From NCBI RefSeq assembly GCF_000807855.2, contig NZ_JRYR02000001.1:4430045-4494044 (forward strand): a stretch of 64,000 nucleotides of DNA, in the 5' to 3' direction. Positions 33,494 through 41,463 of the stretch are shown here, piece after piece; within the stretch, counting starts at the first letter, position 1, and each line of letters opens with the position of its first letter. The position numbers were made by a program, and so were the translations under genes. The notes under the pieces were generated by a model that saw nothing but the letters and a program-made list of their open reading frames with translations, was not told the origin of the DNA and did not search any database. Origin of the DNA: Flammeovirga pacifica (lineage in GTDB: Bacteria > Bacteroidota > Bacteroidia > Cytophagales > Flammeovirgaceae).

Positions 33494-33823
33494 ATGATAA
33501 TTAAATTCAACTTCGAATTAAGTAAGGGCAACAACTTTACAAATGGTGTATTAACTATAAATAATACATCTGGATCTAACCCAATTTATGATATAACATC
33601 AACAACTAATAACACATCTGTGATATTAGAAGATGTGATAAAGCTTTACATTGAGTCTCGTGTTTTTGAAATTTTCAGTAACGCCAGACAAAATGAGCAA
33701 ATTCTGTCTAGCGACGAATATCAAGAAATTTTAAAAAGTGAAGTTCCTAAACATTTATTAGAAAGTGTTTTAGGAGACATGAAATATTGTATACAACAAG
33801 ATGCTTATTTACAGGCATCATAA
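33494..33823 (+). CDS. Small protein of the 32214-33823 family, member C
   Basis: 109 residues. The N-terminal half is Asn/Thr/Ser-rich and beta-like (NGVLTINNTSGSNPIYDITS). The C-terminal helical 56 residues (ESRVFEIFSNARQNEQILSS onward) align without a gap to member B and end in the same Ala-Ser-stop. DNA identity continues into TAAAAATATT and then the 30-bp element begins 2 bases later. No signal peptide or known motif. Function unknown. Confidence 0.75.
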   Translation: MIIKFNFELSKGNNFTNGVLTINNTSGSNPIYDITSTTNNTSVILEDVIKLYIESRVFEIFSNARQNEQILSSDEYQEILKSEVPKHLLESVLGDMKYCIQQDAYLQAS

Positions 33824-33832
33824 AAATATTAT

Positions 33833-33862
33833 TTAGTTGAAAGTTTGTTTGTTAGTTTAGTT
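33833..33862 (+). repeat. 30-bp C-free element, copy 3
   Basis: Identical to copy 2. Follows the member C stop codon by 9 bases and precedes a terminator stem by 8 bases. Confidence 0.95.
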
Positions 33863-33870
33863 TAAGAAGG

Positions 33871-33905
33871 AAAGAGTGTTCGAGTTTCGACCACTCTTTT
33901 TTATT
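33871..33905 (+). terminator. Terminator following repeat copy 3
   Basis: The stem AAAGAGTG / CACTCTTT has an inner CGA/TCG pair in the loop and is followed by TTTTATT. Sequence differs from the other two terminators while the position relative to the element is kept. Confidence 0.85.
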
Positions 33906-34055
33906 TCAATAAAAGGGAGTTTTTTTAAAGATTTATTTTTATAATGAAATCTTTTAAATTTTCTCTCTGTATATTTGAAAGTTTGAAAGAATTGCACAGT
34001 AGTTGCATAATAATAATCGGACTAATCTATAGTATTTCACCCTTTTTGGTTTTAG

Positions 34056-35048
34056 ATGTTCAGTAACTTAAAATATTTTAGGATTATCTTACTTTTAACT
34101 TTCTTGATGAGTGCTCAACAAGGGTGGGCGCAATATGCAAAATGGAAAGTGGGCTTTAGTATGCAATCTGAACAGACTTTTTATAATTCTACAATAAGTC
34201 AATTCAACCCTTCAACTTTGGTACCTAGTAATGAAGTTAAATTGCCAAATGCTGGATGGGGTTGGGGATTTGGGCTAAGCACAGATTTCCAGGTAATTGA
34301 TGGTTTAATGGTAGGGGGTAGCTTTGGATTGTCTCGTTTTAGTAATGGCCAAAACTCTTATTTAAGTTCATATACAGATTCAGAAATTAAATCCTTTGCA
34401 ATTTATGGCGATTTTTATCCTTTAAAGTATATTGGGAATTACTTTTTACCTTATGTAAAAGAAAGTTTATTTGTACGCTTTTCACCAATCTTACATAAAG
34501 GAACTACATCATATAATTATTATAACATTGATAATTCAAGTGGTGTAACTACAGATACTGTTGGAATGCAAAGTAATGGTGACTTTACTACTTTTGGGGT
34601 AAAACTTGGTGTAGGATACACAAAATATGTCTCCGATAAGTTAAGTTTAACAGGTATGATGAATATGGATTATTCTTTTGGATCTAATTCATATAGTGAT
34701 GTATCTACGGTTAATAATTTAGCTTCCGAAAGTGCTAAGTCTAATATGTTTATGAGTCGCTTTAACGTTGAAGTAAAGTTAGCTTATGACATAAAACAAA
34801 AACTACCTCTTTGTCCTATAAAAACTTGTGGTATCCAACAAGAACACCGTCATGCAGTATTGGGTGGTGCATCAGTTAGGGGTAATAAATATAAGCATAG
34901 ACAAAATCAAAAGTACGGTGATAAACATAGAGGTCAAGTACAGAGTACTAAAAGAAAGAAAACAAAAACAGAGAGAGAACAGAAGAGAATTCAGCGAAAA
35001 GAAAAGAGGAATAGAAAGAGAATAAGGATCTATGGAGCCGGACATTAA
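34056..35048 (+). CDS. Outer membrane beta-barrel protein with strongly basic C-terminal tail
   Basis: 330 residues. A signal peptide (FRIILLLTFLMSAQQGWAQ) is followed by about 220 residues of alternating amphipathic strands typical of a small barrel (GWGWGFGLSTDFQVIDGLMV, GVKLGVGYTKYVSDKLSLTG). From about residue 250 comes an 80-residue tail: CPIKTCG, EHRH, GGASVRGNKYKHRQNQKYG, then an almost unbroken Lys/Arg/Gln/Glu stretch. I recall shorter CPIPxCK...HxH tails on other Bacteroidota barrel proteins; their job is unknown. The tail replaces the usual C-terminal aromatic residue, so if this is a barrel the last strand is internal. It could be periplasmic or surface-exposed. Confidence 0.75.
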   Translation: MFSNLKYFRIILLLTFLMSAQQGWAQYAKWKVGFSMQSEQTFYNSTISQFNPSTLVPSNEVKLPNAGWGWGFGLSTDFQVIDGLMVGGSFGLSRFSNGQNSYLSSYTDSEIKSFAIYGDFYPLKYIGNYFLPYVKESLFVRFSPILHKGTTSYNYYNIDNSSGVTTDTVGMQSNGDFTTFGVKLGVGYTKYVSDKLSLTGMMNMDYSFGSNSYSDVSTVNNLASESAKSNMFMSRFNVEVKLAYDIKQKLPLCPIKTCGIQQEHRHAVLGGASVRGNKYKHRQNQKYGDKHRGQVQSTKRKKTKTEREQKRIQRKEKRNRKRIRIYGAGH

Positions 35049-35189
35049 ATATTTTTTAGAATATTTAAACGCAATATAAACAGCAAAATAAGTATTTTTG
35101 ACAAAAAAACAGGTTCTGAAAATTCAATCATTATTAAATTATTAAGATGATGACTATATTTCGGAAAATTTGGTTTATCGTATTAAAAC

Positions 35190-35846
35190 ATGACTATACA
35201 TAAAGAAGGACATTCATTATTGATCACATTGATGGTCGTTTTTTTTGTTCTAAATTCAGCATTATTTTATTTTATCCCTGAGGCTAAATTAATTCAGGGA
35301 ATATCGATTACAGTAAGTGTAATTTTCTTTTTATTGATACTTCAGTTTTTTAGAAATCCTAAAAGAAGTATTCCTCAAGGAGAAAATTTAGTAATAGCAC
35401 CAGCCGATGGGAAAGTAGTTGTTATTGAGCAGACAAATGAAGGTGAATTCTTTAAAGATGAAAGAATTCAAATTTCTATTTTCATGTCTCCATTAAATGT
35501 ACATTTGAGTAGGAATCCGATATCAGGAATTATAAAATATTTCAAATATCACCCAGGAAAGTTTTTAGTAGCTTGGCACCCTAAGTCTAGTACAGACAAT
35601 GAAAGAACAACACTTGTTACTGAGAATAAAAATGGAGTACAAGTTTTATACAGACAAATTGCAGGTGCTTTAGCAAGACGTATTAGATGGTACGTTAATG
35701 AAGGAGATACTGTAGGGCAAGGCGAAGAATATGGTTTTATTAAATTTGGTTCTAGAATTGATGTTTACTTGCCTTTAGATGCAAAAATAAACGTTGAATT
35801 GGATCAAAAAACAAGAGGAGGCGAGACAATCATCGCAACTCTTTAG
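35190..35846 (+). CDS. psd: Phosphatidylserine decarboxylase proenzyme
   Basis: 218 residues. Two N-terminal membrane segments (about 9-28 and 36-53) precede the catalytic domain: APADGKVV at 70-77, MSPLNVHLSRNPISG, and the autocleavage site FGS with the break expected between G187 and S188, making the pyruvoyl group. This short FGSR variant is typical of the small bacterial Psd subfamily. It converts phosphatidylserine to phosphatidylethanolamine at the inner membrane. Monocistronic; ends in a terminator shared with the opposing gene. No pssA is seen next to it. Confidence 0.93.
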   Translation: MTIHKEGHSLLITLMVVFFVLNSALFYFIPEAKLIQGISITVSVIFFLLILQFFRNPKRSIPQGENLVIAPADGKVVVIEQTNEGEFFKDERIQISIFMSPLNVHLSRNPISGIIKYFKYHPGKFLVAWHPKSSTDNERTTLVTENKNGVQVLYRQIAGALARRIRWYVNEGDTVGQGEEYGFIKFGSRIDVYLPLDAKINVELDQKTRGGETIIATL

Positions 35847-35867
35847 TAAAATAAAAATTATTATAGC

Positions 35868-35900
35868 AAAAGGTTTCATTGGTTTCGATGAAACCTTTTT
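35868..35900. terminator. Bidirectional terminator between psd and the MBL-fold gene
   Basis: The perfect stem AAAAGGTTTCAT / ATGAAACCTTTT has T-runs on the right for psd and, on the other strand, on the left for the gene ending at 35905. Confidence 0.9.
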
Positions 35901-35904
35901 GTGT

Positions 35905-36675
35905 TTATATATCTAAAATAAGTCCATCTTCTGATAAGAATACATTTTCTGGTAAATCCTTTTGTACATCAGCATGTAATCCCATTTTATGTCCAATATG
36001 AGTGATGTATGCTTTTTTAGGATTTAGTTTTTTGATTACCTCTTTTGCTTCATCCAAAGTGAAATGAGAAATATGAGGTTCTTTTTGTAAAGCATTAATG
36101 ACCAATACATCTAAATTTTTGAGAAACTCCATTTGGTCGTCCTCTATTTTATTAGCATCAGTTATATATGCAAAGTTCTTGATTTTAAACCCTAAAACTG
36201 GCAGCTTATAATGATATACCTCAATAGGTAAAATCTCTGTATTTCCAACGTTAAAAGTAACTCCCTTTTGTATACTATTTAGATGAACTGAAGGAACACC
36301 AGGATATTTATGTTCCGCAAACATATAGCTAAATTCTTGCTTTAATTGTTCGAAAACAGTGTCCGTAGCATATAATTCAATAGGTTTTTGTCCATTTAGG
36401 AAATAAAAACCTCTGATGTCATCCATTCCAGCTGTGTGGTCTTTATGTTGATGTGTAAACAATAAACCATCTAATTGTGTAATTCTCTCCCTAAGTACTT
36501 GTTGTCTAAAGTCAGCTCCAGAGTCTATGATAATACTTTCGTTATTATCTGTCTGAATATGAATACTACTTCTTAATCGTTTATTTCTGTAATCTAGAGA
36601 ACTGCAAACTTCACATTTACAGCCAATTATTGGTATGCCTTGGGATGTGCCTGTTCCTAAAAATGTTACTTTCAT
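35905..36675 (-). CDS. MBL-fold metallohydrolase, PhnP-like
   Basis: 256 residues. N-terminal GTGTSQGIPIIGCKCEVC carries the Cys set (19, 21, 24) that binds a structural zinc in PhnP; the metal motif is THQHKDH (H75, H77, D79, H80), with later His in HISHFTLDEA and YITHIGHKMGLH. PhnP hydrolyses phosphoribosyl cyclic phosphate; related enzymes act on other cyclic phosphodiesters. No phn genes are seen, so the substrate is open. A small conserved gene lies 4 bases upstream, likely in the same transcript. Confidence 0.85.
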   Translation of the reverse strand: MKVTFLGTGTSQGIPIIGCKCEVCSSLDYRNKRLRSSIHIQTDNNESIIIDSGADFRQQVLRERITQLDGLLFTHQHKDHTAGMDDIRGFYFLNGQKPIELYATDTVFEQLKQEFSYMFAEHKYPGVPSVHLNSIQKGVTFNVGNTEILPIEVYHYKLPVLGFKIKNFAYITDANKIEDDQMEFLKNLDVLVINALQKEPHISHFTLDEAKEVIKKLNPKKAYITHIGHKMGLHADVQKDLPENVFLSEDGLILDI

Positions 36676-36679
36676 TAAA

Positions 36680-36970
36680 TTAGATAGAAAATTCGTTATC
36701 TACTACTTGTTGGTATAAATCTACATTTTTTTCACTAAGAAGGGATGTGTCAATATTGATTTCTTTTAATATATCCATCATGGATTGAATTTTCCCTTCT
36801 TGACTATAATACTTATTTATAATCGCAATTTTAGCATTTTTAATGACACAATATCCAGACTTAAAACTCCCTTTTTCATATCGTAAATGATAATCGGTTT
36901 CTGTAAATAAGTCCTCTAATTTGTTTTGTAAATGCTTAGTAGGCTTTAATGTGCTTTTTGATTTAGACAT
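36680..36970 (-). CDS. Small cytosolic protein of unknown function
   Basis: 96 residues from the ATG at 36970 (MSKSKSTLKPTKHLQNKLED). A longer frame to 36997 exists, but its added codons lie in the terminator of the receiver gene. A core strand-strand-helix pattern (YEKGSFKSGYCVIKNAKIAIINKYYS) with little else. Its stop is 4 bases before the MBL-fold gene, so the two are co-transcribed. The nearest signal upstream is that terminator, one base before the ATG, so it may depend on read-through or on a promoter I cannot place. Confidence 0.75.
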   Translation of the reverse strand: MSKSKSTLKPTKHLQNKLEDLFTETDYHLRYEKGSFKSGYCVIKNAKIAIINKYYSQEGKIQSMMDILKEINIDTSLLSEKNVDLYQQVVDNEFSI

Positions 36971-37015
36971 AAAAAAACTGAATAAGTTACCTTGCAATGT
37001 AATTTATTCAGTTTT
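36971..37015 (-). terminator. Terminator of the receiver gene, abutting the next start codon
   Basis: The perfect 12-bp stem AAAACTGAATAA / TTATTCAGTTTT with an 18-base loop and a T-run on the minus strand ends exactly at the ATG of the 36680-36970 gene. Confidence 0.85.
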
Positions 37016-37038
37016 ATAATTATATCAAATAATTAAAA

Positions 37039-37413
37039 TTAATTATTAGTGACTTTATTTACCACGTTGACTAAATTGTCAAAGTTTAATGGTTTAGGAA
37101 GGTATTCATTAATACCAACCTCTTTAAAATCGTCCATTGAATAATTTTTGGCATTACCTGTTATAGCAACAATAGGAATATTCTTTTTGTTACTATCATC
37201 CAAATTTCTAATTTTTTGAGCACATTCCATCCCATCCATTACTGGCATGTTAATGTCAAGAAGTATAGCATCGTAATCGCTTTTGGCTAATTTATCTAAA
37301 ACTTGTTGACCGTTTTTTACAGATATGATTTCGTAATTTTGAAATTGTAAAACTTTTCTAGTAATGTTTTGGATAACAGAACTATCTTCTGCGACTAATA
37401 TTTTTTTTCCCAT
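37039..37413 (-). CDS. Single-domain response regulator (CheY-like)
   Basis: 124 residues, receiver domain only. Acidic pair E9-D10, phosphoacceptor D53 (LLDINMPVMDG), switch Thr85 (AITGNA) and Lys107 (LPKPL) are all present. It has no output domain, so it must act through a partner or within a phosphorelay. No kinase is next to it. A strong terminator follows. Confidence 0.93.
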   Translation of the reverse strand: MGKKILVAEDSSVIQNITRKVLQFQNYEIISVKNGQQVLDKLAKSDYDAILLDINMPVMDGMECAQKIRNLDDSNKKNIPIVAITGNAKNYSMDDFKEVGINEYLPKPLNFDNLVNVVNKVTNN

Positions 37414-37630
37414 TTGTGTAAAATAGTTTCAGATTGATTACAGAATAATTTGATATTTGTGGATCTGTAGATTTTTGTAGTGGTTTTTGTAATATAATTC
37501 TACAAACATTAACTGAAAAATAAAAATATTATTAGGTATAAATCTGTCATTTTTTAAGAATAAAAATACTTTTACGGAATAAGCCAAATAATAGTTGTTT
37601 TTGTAATAGACTAAAAATACACATTTGTCA

Positions 37631-38143
37631 ATGAAAAATATATTTGTTTTAATATCCCTAATTGGATGCTCAATTGGATTATTTTCATTTTTCCATCCAA
37701 TTCATTTATCAGTCTCTGAAGTAAATTTTAATCAAGAAACGAAATCAATTGAGATTTCAAGTAAGGTATTTATTGATGACCTTGAAGAGGGAGTTCAATT
37801 AATTGGTGGACCTGAACTACATTTATTTACCGAAAAAGAAGTAACAAATAGTGAAGAATGGATAAATAAATATTTTGAAGAAAACTTCAAGATCAAAATT
37901 AATGATAAAGAAAAGGCATTCTTATGGGTGGGAAAAGAAACCGATCAGAATAGAGATATACAAGCAGTTTGGGTCTATTTAGAAATTACAGGAGTAAAGA
38001 AAGTTAAAGAATTAACTATTGAAAATAGTTTATTATACGATGTTCATGCCGATCAAAGAAATATGCTCCATTTAAAATGTAATGGTACAAAAAAAAGTTG
38101 GTTGTTTGATTTGAAGAAATCTATTGAAACAATTCATTGGTAA
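37631..38143 (+). CDS. DUF6702 family secreted protein
   Basis: 170 residues from the ATG at 37631 (a TTG two codons upstream is possible). An N-terminal hydrophobic signal (IFVLISLIGCSIGLFSFF) is followed by HPIHLSVSEVNFN, EISSKVFIDDLEEGV and AVWVYLEI, the pattern I know as DUF6702, a Bacteroidota family often beside metalloproteases. Beta-rich; function unknown. No partner protease next to it here. Confidence 0.75.
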   Translation: MKNIFVLISLIGCSIGLFSFFHPIHLSVSEVNFNQETKSIEISSKVFIDDLEEGVQLIGGPELHLFTEKEVTNSEEWINKYFEENFKIKINDKEKAFLWVGKETDQNRDIQAVWVYLEITGVKKVKELTIENSLLYDVHADQRNMLHLKCNGTKKSWLFDLKKSIETIHW

Positions 38144-38228
38144 AAGTTGACAAATCATTAAAATGCTTTGTATATTAAATAAATAAACTTAAACGTTTAG
38201 CTCAATTATACTCTCAAATGAAACATAC

Positions 38229-41168
38229 ATGAGATCGCAAACATATAAACTATACCGGACTCTTTTATTAATTACTCTTATCCTTATTGTAGGTGTAACA
38301 GATGTTCTAGCAACTCACATACGTGCAGGTGACCTTACCATGAGAAGAAAGCCGAATGGTGGAGAAAGAGAATATATTGTAACAGTTGTGTTATATCGAG
38401 ATATATCAGGTGTTCCTCCTGGAGAAGGTCTTATTGATTTTGGTGATGGAACCGAACCTGTTTATGTTAAACATATCAATGATAATGAATTTACAGAAGA
38501 TGGACAGACTCAGATATTGATTTATCAAGCTGAACATAATTTCCCTTCAGTGGGTAATTATAAAGTAAGTTATTTCGAACGAAACAGAAACCCTGATGTT
38601 CGAAATATGGATATATCATCTGAAACACCCTTTTATATTCAATCTGAATTTTTCATTAACCCAGTATTAGGTCTAAATAGTTCTCCAGTTCTATTGATAC
38701 CGCCTGTTATCAAAGGTGCTATAGGTCAAAAATTTGTGCATAATGCAGGAGCTTTTGATGTAGATGGAGATAGCTTATCTTATAGGCTGACGGTTTGTTT
38801 ACAAGGTAGAGATACTCCAGTGCAAAATTATAGATACCCAGATGACCCGAATGAAGAGTGGTCTAAGGTGACAGAAAAATGTGAGACACCAGCAGATTTT
38901 AGAATTGATGAGATTACTGGTGATTTAATTTGGGATGCTCCTTTTGTGGCAGGTCAGTATAATGTAGCCTTTTTTGTGGAAGAATGGAGAAATGGTATTC
39001 TCATTGGTTCTGTAAATAGGGATATGCAAGTTATTATTGATGATGTACTTAATTTACGCCCTATTATAGAAGCACCTAATGATACTTGTGTTGTTGCAGG
39101 AGATCCTTTGTTGAAAGATGTTTTTGCTTATGACCAATCCAATGCACCGTGTTATAATACTGATTCTACATTAGATTGGGGGCCACATAGTATTAAGTTA
39201 GAAATAGCACAGAAAGCGAATGGTTTAAATTTTTCTCCATATAACGAAATGCAATTCAATGTAACTTATGGAGGAATTAATAATTCAGAAGGTAACGGAA
39301 AATTTTCTTGGACACCACAATGCAGTGATGTAAGACAAGAACCTTATAAAATTACATTCAAAGCTTTAGATGAACCTAATCAAAAAAATCAAGTTTTAGG
39401 TACCTTAGAAAATTGGCATGTCACTGTGTTAGGACCTGCTCCAACTGGTTTGGTAGCAACTCCTCCTAATTCAACAGAAATAGCCAATAGAGATATCAAA
39501 GTGAATTTAAATTGGGATGCTTATAATTGTGATGGTGCTGATAAAATAAAAATTTATAGAAGAAAAGGATCTATAGATTTTAATCCAACTTGTGAAACAG
39601 GATTGCCTTCTTGGACAGGTTACGAATTTGTAGATGAAGTTGATGCCACGGCAACAAGTTTTACAGATAGAACTGTGGAACAAGGAGCAAACTATTGTTA
39701 TCGTATTTATGCTTCTTTTGGAAGACCACAAGGGGGGGAAAGTATAGCTTCTCAAGAAGATTGTGCTTTTGTACCTGATGGAGCCTATATGGTTCAAGTG
39801 GATGTGGAAGAAACAAGCAACGACAATGGTAAAATAAATTTACGTTGGACGGTTCCTGAAGATGTTACCACTGGTAAGGTTCCTTTTTATAACTTATATA
39901 GAGGCGAAGGTGATCAACGTTTGGATGATAGTGAATATGTCAAAATCAATAGTAGTGTAATAGCTGCACAAGACACAACATATCAAGATATCTTATTAAA
40001 TTCTGAAGAAACACAATTCCATTATTTGGTAGAATTGTTAGAAGGAACTACTGCAAGTGATGCAGCTCCTATTGATACTACTTTGCTAGCTTCTAGTGTT
40101 CGATTAACGAGTAACCCTTCTTTAGATTATATAGATCTTACTTGGGATGCTAATGTAGGTTGGAACCTAACTCCTGATTCTGTTCTAGAAGGAGCTAGCC
40201 AAAAAGCAGTATACCATAAGGTTTATCGAAAAATTGAAGTCGACGAAACAGCCTTCAGTTTATATGATAGTGTGTTTGTTCATACGCAAGGAACAAGATA
40301 TAGAGATACAGGTAAAGGAACTCCTCTAAGTGATGATAAGTTATATTCTTATTATATCGAAACAATTGGATCTTTTGAACACCCTTCTTTAGCAGAGCCA
40401 CTAATCAATAGATCACAAGAGTTGACTACTGAGTTACTTGACACAATACCTCCATGTCCTCCAATCCTAACATTGAGAAATTTAGAAAGTGGAAGTACAA
40501 TGGACAGTTGTATTATAGCTCCTATAAAAGATGGTGAAATAGAATGTGAAAAAGATCGTTTCGCCGTTGAATTAACATGGCAAAATCAGTTAGGACCAGG
40601 GTGTGATGATGACATTGTAATGTACAATATATATTACAGTAGAAGAATAGCTTTAAGTAAGAATGAATTCGGAGCACCTATTGTAACTTTAGATCATCCA
40701 GATGGAACTCCTTTAACATCAAAAATCAAGTATACTTTTGAAGATAGAGAGTTTGTTGAGGGGTCTTATGCTGTGGCAGCAGTAGATGATTCTGGTAATG
40801 AAAGTATTTTAAGTAACGTCATTATTCAAGATAATTGTATCTATTACGAGATGCCGAATGCTTTTACTCCAAATGGTGATAATATCAATGATACTTTAAT
40901 ACCGATGAGGTGTCCTAGGTTTATACAAGGGGTAGAGTTTACCGTCATCAACAGATACGGAGATAATATCTATGATTATAGATCAATTGATAATAATGAC
41001 GATATAAACATCCATTGGGATGGTAAAGATAATAATGGTAATGATGTAGAGCCAGGTAATTATTATTATAAAGGTACTTTGAAAACGTACAGATTAAGAG
41101 CAGATGATGAAAAGGTTGAAATAAAAGGAGCCTTCTTAATCATCAGAGGGAATTCTTCTCAGAAATAA
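38229..41168 (+). CDS. Large secreted protein with gliding motility-associated (T9SS type B) C-terminal domain
   Basis: 979 residues. Signal sequence about 1-28 (LLLITLILIVGVTDVLA). The N-terminal THIRAGDLTMRRKPNGG, DFGDGTEPVYV and FDVDGDSLSYRL suggest PKD/cadherin-like beta domains (about 30-390). From about 395 come three or more fibronectin III-like domains (e.g. LRWTVPEDVTTGKVPFYNLY, LNWDAYNCDGADKIKIYRR). The last 105 residues (YEMPNAFTPNGDNINDTLIP, WDGKDNNGNDVEPGNYYY) are the type B sorting domain, so the protein should leave through T9SS. Such proteins in this phylum often act as adhesins or in polysaccharide use; here no neighbour gives a clue. A remarkable 26-bp inverted repeat follows. 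Confidence 0.88.
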   Translation: MRSQTYKLYRTLLLITLILIVGVTDVLATHIRAGDLTMRRKPNGGEREYIVTVVLYRDISGVPPGEGLIDFGDGTEPVYVKHINDNEFTEDGQTQILIYQAEHNFPSVGNYKVSYFERNRNPDVRNMDISSETPFYIQSEFFINPVLGLNSSPVLLIPPVIKGAIGQKFVHNAGAFDVDGDSLSYRLTVCLQGRDTPVQNYRYPDDPNEEWSKVTEKCETPADFRIDEITGDLIWDAPFVAGQYNVAFFVEEWRNGILIGSVNRDMQVIIDDVLNLRPIIEAPNDTCVVAGDPLLKDVFAYDQSNAPCYNTDSTLDWGPHSIKLEIAQKANGLNFSPYNEMQFNVTYGGINNSEGNGKFSWTPQCSDVRQEPYKITFKALDEPNQKNQVLGTLENWHVTVLGPAPTGLVATPPNSTEIANRDIKVNLNWDAYNCDGADKIKIYRRKGSIDFNPTCETGLPSWTGYEFVDEVDATATSFTDRTVEQGANYCYRIYASFGRPQGGESIASQEDCAFVPDGAYMVQVDVEETSNDNGKINLRWTVPEDVTTGKVPFYNLYRGEGDQRLDDSEYVKINSSVIAAQDTTYQDILLNSEETQFHYLVELLEGTTASDAAPIDTTLLASSVRLTSNPSLDYIDLTWDANVGWNLTPDSVLEGASQKAVYHKVYRKIEVDETAFSLYDSVFVHTQGTRYRDTGKGTPLSDDKLYSYYIETIGSFEHPSLAEPLINRSQELTTELLDTIPPCPPILTLRNLESGSTMDSCIIAPIKDGEIECEKDRFAVELTWQNQLGPGCDDDIVMYNIYYSRRIALSKNEFGAPIVTLDHPDGTPLTSKIKYTFEDREFVEGSYAVAAVDDSGNESILSNVIIQDNCIYYEMPNAFTPNGDNINDTLIPMRCPRFIQGVEFTVINRYGDNIYDYRSIDNNDDINIHWDGKDNNGNDVEPGNYYYKGTLKTYRLRADDEKVEIKGAFLIIRGNSSQK

Positions 41169-41229
41169 AATCGGCCTTTCGTAAAAAACAAAGTAGCTCT
41201 ATGAAAGTCGCTTTAAAAGGTGTACTTTT

Positions 41230-41296
41230 GCATGCTTAAATTGATGCTTCAAAAAACAGTTGTAATCTCGTTTTTGAAGCATCAATTTAAGCATGC
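41230..41296. terminator. Perfect 26-bp inverted repeat, probable strong terminator
   Basis: The left arm 41230-41255 (GCATGCTTAAATTG start) is the exact reverse complement of the right arm 41271-41296, with a 15-base loop and TTTTTTAT after it. It lies 60 bases downstream of the 38229 gene. The position fits a terminator; the length and perfection are unusual. Confidence 0.8.
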
Positions 41297-41463
41297 TTTT
41301 TTATATTGAAATCCTTATTTTTTGATTCAAGATTGTTTTTGCCACTCCTACCCATTAAAAGAGTTGACATATACTTAAGTAATAAAGAATTAAATGCTTA
41401 AGATGAAGTATAAAATCATCATTTTTTTTAATTTTGATATTCTTTGAATAATAAATTAATAAC

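Noticed and set aside
32043-33862. 30-bp repeats as a CRISPR array or integron attC sites
   Set aside because: Spacing is irregular (about 1100 and 630 bases) with genes between, and there is no internal dyad. No GTTRRRY/RYYYAAC pair bounding a hairpin was found and no integrase is present.
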